NCBI GenBank assembly: GCA_021785315.1 | Contig: JAJYFX010000158.1 | Span: forward strand, 1-5,493 | Reading direction: 5' to 3' | Origin: Actinomycetes bacterium | GTDB lineage: Bacteria > Actinomycetota > Acidimicrobiia > Acidimicrobiales > Acidimicrobiaceae | DNA length: 5,493 nt | In this document: positions 1 through 4,227 of the stretch, in pieces | Layout: each line of letters opens with the position of its first letter | Numbering within the stretch: position 1 is the stretch's first letter | Notes under the pieces: generated by a model | Databases searched by the model: none | Told to the model about the DNA's origin: nothing | The model's input: only the letters and a program-made list of their open reading frames with translations | Program-made: the position numbers and the translations under genes

Positions 1-280
1 CGATTTTGACATCAAGATTTGCGCTCTTGAAATATCCCAGCTTGTCAGCAACATTCGCGCTAGCGAAAGGCTCAGTATTGATCGCCTTCGCCAAGGTAAT
101 CGACACCGGTGCTGCCAATGACGTAGTAGTCTTGGCCGTTGCAGAGGTTGAACTCGTTGAACTCGAAGATGTAGACGAACCACACGCGGCTAGCACGGTG
201 GCAACTGCTAAACCCAGAACGACCAACTTGGACCGTCCTCCCACAAGCGGATTCAATACCGCCTCACTACCGAATTTCAT
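1..280 (-). CDS. ABC transporter substrate-binding lipoprotein, NMT1/SsuA-like (partial, N-terminus only)
   Basis: The visible part is 93 codons running off the left edge, so the C-terminal end is missing. It starts with ATG at 278-280, preceded by a G-rich stretch (GGGGGA) that can serve as a weak ribosome binding site. The N-terminus has basic residues (Arg16, Lys18), a hydrophobic core at about residues 19-32 and a lipobox Leu30-Ala-Ala-Cys33, so it should be exported and lipidated on Cys33. A Ser/Thr/Ala-rich linker follows (about 34-58), a style common in actinobacterial lipoproteins. Residues 59-93 then begin the mature fold: a first beta strand (VSITLAKA), a Pro71-Phe72 step and an ADKLGYFKSANLDVKI segment. 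This matches the start of family proteins that bind nitrate, taurine, sulfonates or thiamine precursors. The ligand cannot be told from this fragment. Permease and ATPase partners would be expected beyond the left edge. Confidence 0.85.
   Translation of the reverse strand, partial: MKFGSEAVLNPLVGGRSKLVVLGLAVATVLAACGSSTSSSSTSSTSATAKTTTSLAAPVSITLAKAINTEPFASANVADKLGYFKSANLDVKI
148..165. repeat. Exact 9-bp tandem duplication in the lipoprotein linker
   Basis: The unit TTGAACTCG occurs twice head to tail. On the coding (minus) strand it encodes repeated Ser-Ser-Thr in the linker after the lipobox. It keeps the frame and probably only changes linker length, as slippage would produce. Confidence 0.7.
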
Positions 281-300
281 TAATCCCCCACTTCAGAACG

Positions 301-317
301 CTTTCCATTTCGGAAAG
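301..317. promoter_or_regulatory. Inverted repeat just upstream of the lipoprotein start
   Basis: CTTTCC and GGAAAG form a perfect 6-bp inverted repeat around a 5-base centre (ATTTC). It lies about 20 bases upstream of the lipoprotein ATG, within the probable leader or core promoter. It could be a repressor site or a small 5'-UTR hairpin; no family consensus is recognised. Confidence 0.3.
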
Positions 318-366
318 GTCCAACGTAAAATCCGATTAGCAAAATCCTAGAGCCTGCTGACGAATC

Positions 367-394
367 ATCTGTCCATAAAAACAAAGGGACAGAT
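367..394. promoter_or_regulatory. 8-bp perfect inverted repeat upstream of the lipoprotein gene
   Basis: ATCTGTCC (367-374) is matched exactly by GGACAGAT (387-394) across a 12-base A-rich loop. No T-run follows on either strand, so it is not a convincing intrinsic terminator. About 90 bases upstream of the lipoprotein start, it is a candidate operator or leader hairpin for that gene. It could also be a remnant of a mobile-element end. Confidence 0.35.
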
Positions 395-434
395 AAAATC
401 TGAGCCATTGCTTACCGCAACGAACCATAAAACC

Positions 435-445
435 TTGACGGTCAA
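435..445. promoter_or_regulatory. 11-bp palindrome TTGAC-G-GTCAA
   Basis: The two half-sites are perfectly symmetric around a single G, about 155 bases upstream of the lipoprotein start. This is the size of a dimeric regulator half-site pair, and TTGAC also resembles a -35 element on both strands. No convincing -10 partner was found at 16-18 bases on the minus strand, so its role is undecided. Confidence 0.25.
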
Positions 446-1309
446 TGACATCTATTACGCTTCGAACACAAATGGGGATCCGGCGCAAGACGAATTAGTT
501 CAACTGTTCCCCTGCAAGCTCGAGCCATCCAGCTGCTGAGCCTAACTGCAGACGGAATGTAGTATGAACCTCGATTTCAGGAGAAAAAGAGCGTTTAGAG
601 CTGCCACGACTACAACAGCTGTATCTTCAAAAAATACCTTCGAACTGACGGTACCATGGGTAGACCCTAGAACTATTGAGAGAATGTTGAATAAGTGACA
701 AATCACCCAGCCACATTTTTGCCCCCGTAGGGTTCTGGGTAGGCTTGGAGGAGCTTTGCCGGCCTTGAAAAACAAGTCCTGCAGATGTGTGTAGTGCACC
801 ATGAGTTTGAGCTCACCGGAGCAAGAATAATCTGTGACCCAGCACTGCCACAGGGCCTGAAGCCTGCACGCACTTGTCTACCAGCTGGAAGGCCAGAGCT
901 ACCGGGGCATCTCGATGCAGAATTTCAAGGATCCGTAGAATCTTCGGTCTCAAGTTACATCTGAGCTGCTGCTAAACTGCCTCGAATGTGTCCCGCTTCC
1001 CGGACAAAGGAAGAGATGTGGCAGGGTTTTATCTCAATCCTCAGGCGTTACAGCCGTACAATACCCCGTGGATAGGACTTTCGTCCAGCTAAACGAGGCC
1101 TAACCAATGCTGTCGCTTCGTGTAGCCGAATCGCATCGTGCTACATTCCGTAACGATCCGGTTGCTTGTGTAGTAGGGCTAATCCGCTCAATATCCGAAA
1201 ATTGGGAAGGGTAAAGGCGAAGCCAGGATACCATTTCCCATCTTTCAAAGGCGAGGGAAATCTGGTTGTGATGCTGATTAATCTGGGGTAGTGGCGGGTC
1301 CCCAGTAAC

Positions 1310-1344
1310 TGGTCCAAGGTCCATGTGAGTGATGCCTCGGTGAT
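1310..1344 (+). repeat. Right terminal inverted repeat (IRR, orfB side)
   Basis: Read outside to inside on the + strand it starts TGGTCCAAGG and pairs with the opposite end at 24 of 35 positions. The best conserved blocks are ATGTGAGT and TGCCTC. The orfB stop lies 21 bases inside it. Confidence 0.85.
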
Positions 1345-1365
1345 TGGTGATTATGTTAGCAGATG

Positions 1366-2244
1366 CTAGGCAGCTTGCCTTTGGCGTTCTCCTTTCCAGT
1401 GATGCAGCTTCGATGATCTCGTGAGTATTGTCCTTTGTTGGTCCATCGGCAGAGCGAGGAATGACTTTGGCGATAGGTATCCCAGTGAAGAATGAGGGCG
1501 ACGGTGGTTGTATTCATGCCGCCACCTGTCAAGAAGCATCTGGGCTTCTGCAATACTTTCGAAGAGTTCGCCGTTCAGCAGCTCATCTCGTAGCCTTGCG
1601 TTAAACGATTCCACCCGTCCGTTCAACCATGGAGACCCCGGCGCGATGAAATACAAGGTGGTGCCTACTTCACGTGCCCAGCTGGCCACAACTTCAGCTA
1701 TGAACTCCGGTCCGTTGTCGCATCTTATGAAATGCGGCTTGCCTCTTTCTGCCAGCAGACCATCAAGTACCGCCACCACCTCGGCTGCATTGATTGACCG
1801 CTTTGCCATTGATGCCAGAGCTTCCCTTGAGTATTCGTCGATGATGTTCAAGATCTTTACCACCCTGGTATCCTTTGTCTGGTCAAACTGGAAATCCAAC
1901 GCCCAGATGACGTTTTCTCTTGTTGGCTGATGTACCCCCATCCCTGACGCAGCTCCTCTATAGGGCTTCTTTCTCTTTCGATACGGCACCTTGAGCCCAG
2001 AAGCTCGCCATAGCCGCTGCACGCGCTTTTTGTTCACCATCCATCCATCGTCTCTCGCCAAGGCGTAGGCACGTTTGTACCCCCAGCGTGGATGGGCTAT
2101 GGAGAACTCTTTCAACCAGTTGGTGAGGGCTTCGTCCTCAGATGGGATTTCCGGCGGTATCAGCCGCTGAGTGGAGCGATGCTGGCCTACAGTGCGGCAT
2201 GCCCTTCTTTGTGATACCCCAAATCGGCTGAGCAAAACATTCAC
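1366..2244 (-). CDS. IS3-family transposase OrfB (DDE catalytic subunit)
   Basis: This is the catalytic half of the transposase, 292 residues from a GTG start. The N-terminal part (about 1-100) contains the HTH_21-like segment around HPRWGYKRAYAL. The integrase core (about 108-265) follows, with Asp117 (ALDF), Asp176 (RCDNGPEF) and Glu212 (GRVESFN). Exactly 35 residues lie between the second Asp and the Glu, and Arg219 is seven residues after the Glu, as expected for the family. The NHRRPHSSLGYLSP block marks the usual C-terminal end. The GTG has a GGAGG nine bases upstream, so separate initiation is possible. However, the frame is open further upstream (LLTPDRRRAV), and that extension matches the family sequence, indicating that the main product is an OrfAB fusion of about 393 residues made by -1 frameshifting. 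Confidence 0.95.
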   Translation of the reverse strand: MNVLLSRFGVSQRRACRTVGQHRSTQRLIPPEIPSEDEALTNWLKEFSIAHPRWGYKRAYALARDDGWMVNKKRVQRLWRASGLKVPYRKRKKPYRGAASGMGVHQPTRENVIWALDFQFDQTKDTRVVKILNIIDEYSREALASMAKRSINAAEVVAVLDGLLAERGKPHFIRCDNGPEFIAEVVASWAREVGTTLYFIAPGSPWLNGRVESFNARLRDELLNGELFESIAEAQMLLDRWRHEYNHRRPHSSLGYLSPKSFLALPMDQQRTILTRSSKLHHWKGERQRQAA

Positions 2245-2253
2245 AGCTCTGCG

Positions 2254-2258
2254 CCTCC
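2254..2258 (-). promoter_or_regulatory. Possible ribosome binding site for separate OrfB initiation
   Basis: GGAGG on the minus strand lies nine bases before the GTG of orfB and just after the orfA stop. It would allow coupled initiation of OrfB alone, in addition to the frameshifted fusion. Confidence 0.45.
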
Positions 2259-2267
2259 GATCCGGGG

Positions 2268-2294
2268 TTAGTAGTTTCCCTCAGCCAGCTCCTT
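2268..2294 (-). promoter_or_regulatory. Programmed -1 ribosomal frameshift signal
   Basis: On the minus strand the heptamer GGGAAAC (2274-2280) lies in the orfA frame as G-GGA-AAC, the canonical X-XXY-YYZ layout for simultaneous -1 slippage. The orfA stop TAA (2268-2270) follows one codon later. The -1 frame is closed by TGA at 2281-2283 immediately before the heptamer, so the two frames overlap only at this site. AAGGAG (2289-2294) lies eight bases upstream of the heptamer, the kind of internal Shine-Dalgarno-like sequence known to stimulate -1 slippage in bacteria. Only a short weak hairpin (CCG-GAT-CGG) is seen downstream. Confidence 0.85.
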
Positions 2295-2546
2295 GAGCAT
2301 TGAATTATCCAGGGTGAGATCTGCAACTATGTTCTTCAGTCTCTTATTCTCGGTCTCGAGCTCTTTGAGACGCTTGGCGTCTTGGCCCTTCATTCCGCCA
2401 TACTGGTTCTTCCAGCGGTACCAGGTGGTCTCAGTGATTCCGAAGCTGCGTGCAACTTCAGCCACGGTTGCCCCTTCATTTAGGAGCTTGTCTCCCTCGG
2501 AGAGCTTTCTGATTACCTGCTCCGGTGAGTGTCTTTTCGACTTCAT
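2268..2546 (-). CDS. IS3-family transposase OrfA (DNA-binding subunit)
   Basis: This 92-residue protein recognises the element ends and regulates transposition; its sequence is also the N-terminal half of the OrfAB fusion. Residues about 7-48 form an HTH_Tnp_1 domain, including the helix-turn-helix around GATVAEVARSFGITETTWYRW. Residues about 58-88 form a leucine zipper with leucines at 63, 70, 77 and 84 in strict heptads, used for dimerisation. The ATG start at 2544-2546 is supported by GGAGGT eight bases upstream. The last sense codons contain the frameshift heptamer, two codons before the TAA stop. Length and architecture are normal for the IS407 group. Confidence 0.95.
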   Translation of the reverse strand: MKSKRHSPEQVIRKLSEGDKLLNEGATVAEVARSFGITETTWYRWKNQYGGMKGQDAKRLKELETENKRLKNIVADLTLDNSMLKELAEGNY

Positions 2547-2554
2547 GGGTATTG

Positions 2555-2560
2555 ACCTCC
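2555..2560 (-). promoter_or_regulatory. Ribosome binding site of orfA
   Basis: GGAGGT on the minus strand, eight bases before the orfA ATG. This is the strongest Shine-Dalgarno sequence in the window and it fixes the orfA start. Confidence 0.8.
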
Positions 2561-2566
2561 ATTTAC

Positions 2567-2601
2567 ATTATGGAGGCAAAACTCACATAGGAGGTGGATC
2601 A
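2567..2601 (-). repeat. Left terminal inverted repeat (IRL, orfA side)
   Basis: Read outside to inside on the minus strand it starts TGATCCACCT and shares TG, TCCA, ATGTGAGT and TGCCTC with the other end (24 of 35 identical). Its inner edge includes CATAAT, a possible -10 element for orfA, but no -35 is evident in the linear element. In IS3-family circles the missing half can be supplied by the abutted right end; that is family knowledge, not seen here. Confidence 0.85.
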
Positions 2602-2688
2602 ATTTTTTGGGAGCCGGTCAGTAGTCCGACGGCAAATCACTTCGGGTACTGCGGACTTGTTGTCTATTGGTGCCGTTGCGAAATGAAG

Positions 2689-4086
2689 TTAGTCGCGCCA
2701 CCGTATGCTACGGCGTTGATGGCGCTTGTTTGCGGGCGGATGAATCTGGCCCTGATCCTGAGTCTCTTCTTCATTGACAAACACATTGTCTTTTCCTTCG
2801 AGGGCACGATCGGGCCCTTCGAAGAAGTCAACCTGCAGTTGTTCTGCCAGGGATTCATCGTGTTGCAAACCATCGTCAAGTGTAGCTCGGTTGGTTTCGA
2901 TGGCAGGCTGTCCAAGGGCCTGGTCCGCCGCTACCCCGTACGTATTAGAGGCATGTGTGTGTCTACTTTCAGAGTAAATCTGCTCTGAATTGGTGGTCCC
3001 AGGAGCCTTCCTGGTGGCATCCATGAAACTACGTGCCATGTCTTCAGCATCCGGGAAACCGCTCGGCGGTGGGGTAATCGGCGAGAGAAGCAGGGGTGCC
3101 AACTTGCTATTTTGAATTAGCGCAATCAGATCCTCGTCTTGAGTAGCAGCCACAAGATTCTCAATTGCATCGACAGAACCTTTTAGTAGCTCGACTACAG
3201 CTTCATCATTAATGGGTCCAGTCATGAGCCATTCAGCCATCTGACGAAGCCTGGTGCTTTGTACCACTAGGGCCCGCAACTCCTCATTAAGCCCTTGTTG
3301 CAATGCGGAAGGCTGAGTATCCGGCGGATTATTGCCGCCGGAGTCTATCTGCGGAATGAGCTGTTTTAGGTCGAGCTCAGGCCTCTGTGCCGATTTGGAA
3401 AACTCGAGTCCCGGGAAGGCAATCTTCTCGGACGAGATTGTCTGGTTAGCCTTGACGGCGTCGTGGACATGCCCGACCATCTCGAGGACGTTCCGCATTG
3501 TGGCTGCAGTGGAATGGGCATGGTGGCGTCGATCTTCCAAGAACCCGAGAATGTAGTAGATCAGCAGTATGATTGCGGTGGCTACAAGGAAGATAATTCC
3601 TTGTTTGGAAGTGAAGAAAAGTATGGGGAAACCGACTAGAGGGATAGATCCAACGACTCGGCCAGATATTGCGGATGAAGTGACAGAGAACGGGTCGTTT
3701 GCAGGATTTCCATCGCCTTTTGTCAAGAAGAGTTCGGTCCCATTGCTTCGGGATATTTTGACAATTCTGCGGACGATCTCGCTTGGAAGTCCATATTTGG
3801 CCTGTTCAGAACTAGTGAGCTTTACTGCGATTATCTCCCCCAGGCGCAGCGTTCGCGTATCGGCACCTCGAATTATTGCGAGGTCGCCTTGTTTGATTAC
3901 TGGATTCATCGATTGGTTTGCTATCGCGAGGGCAGGAGGGTTGACCTTCAGGACAAGTGCACCGATGAAATATCCGGCAACGCAAATAAGTGTGATTGCG
4001 GGAAGCACTAACCAGATAAAGTCCAGTAGTCGGCTAGGTAGCCGAAGGCGTTTATTCCTGTCATGTCTCTGCTCCATTTCAGTCAT
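2689..4086 (-). CDS. SipW/archaeal-type (S26B) signal peptidase-like membrane protein with a long cytoplasmic tail; catalytic His replaced by Arg
   Basis: This 465-residue protein has a transmembrane helix at about 22-47, an extracytoplasmic S26-type domain at about 48-156, a second helix at about 162-182 and a tail of about 280 residues. The domain keeps the Ser motif NQSMNPVIKQGDLAII (Ser59) and KGDGNPANDP (Asp125). In S26B enzymes the segment between them reads T-H-R-I with a catalytic His; here it reads V-R-R-I, so Arg106 stands where His, or Lys in the S26A type, would be. The Ser-to-base and base-to-Asp order is otherwise normal, and the 19-residue step from position 106 to Asp125 is the one I recall for SipW. 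The tail has predicted helical stretches (about 195-213, 258-330) and then a polar, acidic, probably disordered region ending in a basic cluster (KRHQRR). No known tail domain is recognised. An in-frame TAG nine bases upstream limits the start to Met1 or Met4; neither has a good ribosome binding site. The Fn3 surface protein gene lies 141 bp upstream. Confidence 0.8.
   Translation of the reverse strand: MTEMEQRHDRNKRLRLPSRLLDFIWLVLPAITLICVAGYFIGALVLKVNPPALAIANQSMNPVIKQGDLAIIRGADTRTLRLGEIIAVKLTSSEQAKYGLPSEIVRRIVKISRSNGTELFLTKGDGNPANDPFSVTSSAISGRVVGSIPLVGFPILFFTSKQGIIFLVATAIILLIYYILGFLEDRRHHAHSTAATMRNVLEMVGHVHDAVKANQTISSEKIAFPGLEFSKSAQRPELDLKQLIPQIDSGGNNPPDTQPSALQQGLNEELRALVVQSTRLRQMAEWLMTGPINDEAVVELLKGSVDAIENLVAATQDEDLIALIQNSKLAPLLLSPITPPPSGFPDAEDMARSFMDATRKAPGTTNSEQIYSESRHTHASNTYGVAADQALGQPAIETNRATLDDGLQHDESLAEQLQVDFFEGPDRALEGKDNVFVNEEETQDQGQIHPPANKRHQRRSIRWRD
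4031..4044 (-). repeat. Perfect inverted repeat early in the S26B coding region
   Basis: CGGCTA and TAGCCG flank a 2-base centre, spanning codons 15-19. As DNA it is a palindrome. As RNA it would fold only a short hairpin with a forced loop. It shares TTCGGCTA, in the opposite orientation, with the repeat upstream of the gene, so a common binding protein is conceivable. Confidence 0.25.
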
Positions 4087-4107
4087 ACCACACTAAAGTG
4101 CACGGCA

Positions 4108-4131
4108 TTCGGCTATCGGGCTTTGGCCGAA
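4108..4131 (-). promoter_or_regulatory. Inverted repeat in the S26B upstream region
   Basis: TTCGGC and GCCGAA (6 bp, perfect) enclose 12 bases, ending about 21 bases before the S26B start. On the minus strand it precedes a weak TTTAGT that could be a -10 element for a near-leaderless transcript, placing the repeat across the -35 region. It is a candidate operator or attenuating hairpin. No T-run follows, so a terminator for the Fn3 gene is unlikely. Confidence 0.3.
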
Positions 4132-4227
4132 GGTGACTTAAACAGGCAGGAACCCAGCAGCAAAAGTGGTCCGTTGGTACCGAATTATTGAAGAGAGTTT
4201 TGTCTGACAGAAATACTGATTTGTCGG

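Larger units (their letters stand above)
281..1309. other. About 1 kb without a supportable gene
   Basis: Between the lipoprotein start and the insertion sequence no reading frame has both a plausible start signal and protein-like content. The longest frames are about 75-86 codons, lack ribosome binding sites and match no family I know. A minus-strand frame through about 813-1130 contains protein-like stretches but is broken by stops at 1029-1031, 972-974 and 813-815, roughly at chance frequency. No tRNA, rRNA or CRISPR pattern was seen. The part next to the lipoprotein gene (281-450) holds the inverted repeats listed separately and probably its promoter. The rest may be decayed DNA or a long intergenic spacer shortened or joined by the insertion sequence. 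Confidence 0.5.
1310..2601 (-). mobile_element. Complete IS3-family insertion sequence (probably IS407 group), 1292 bp
   Basis: Two overlapping-phase transposase frames, orfA and orfB, are bounded by imperfect inverted repeats that both begin with TG, as IS3-family ends do. The length, the gene order, the HTH plus leucine-zipper orfA and the DD(35)E orfB all fit the IS407 group. Both frames are intact and the frameshift signal is preserved, so the element may still be able to transpose. The bases flanking it (TAAC before 1310, ATTT after 2601) do not match, so no 3-5 bp target duplication is present. It sits 87 bp beyond the stop codon of the S26B gene and interrupts no recognisable gene. The group assignment comes from protein style, not a database search. 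Confidence 0.92.

Noticed and set aside
6..350. + strand open frame of 114 codons
   Set aside because: It lies antisense to the lipoprotein signal peptide and linker. The minus-strand reading has a lipobox and family motifs; this one has none.
542..802. Minus-strand open frame of 86 codons in the gene-poor region
   Set aside because: No ribosome binding site before its ATG, unremarkable composition and no recognisable motif; consistent with a chance frame.
813..1130. Possible broken gene on the minus strand with protein-like stretches
   Set aside because: Stops occur at about the chance rate in this frame, and no family could be named for the fragments.
1302..1312. Palindrome CCAGT-A-ACTGG across the insertion-sequence edge
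   Set aside because: It combines flank and element bases, is only 5 bp per arm and is probably a chance junction product.
1100..1324. Minus-strand open frame of 74 codons
   Set aside because: Its start lies inside the terminal repeat of the insertion sequence and it has no ribosome binding site or known motif. A read-out product driven from the element cannot be excluded but is not supported.
2602..2688. Intrinsic terminator after the S26B gene
   Set aside because: A loose AGTCCG/CGGACT pairing with a loop of more than 20 bases exists, but no T-run follows on the minus strand.
2293..2988. + strand open frame of 231 codons spanning the insertion-sequence edge
   Set aside because: It is antisense to orfA and to the S26B C-terminal codons and crosses the element boundary, so it is a shadow frame.
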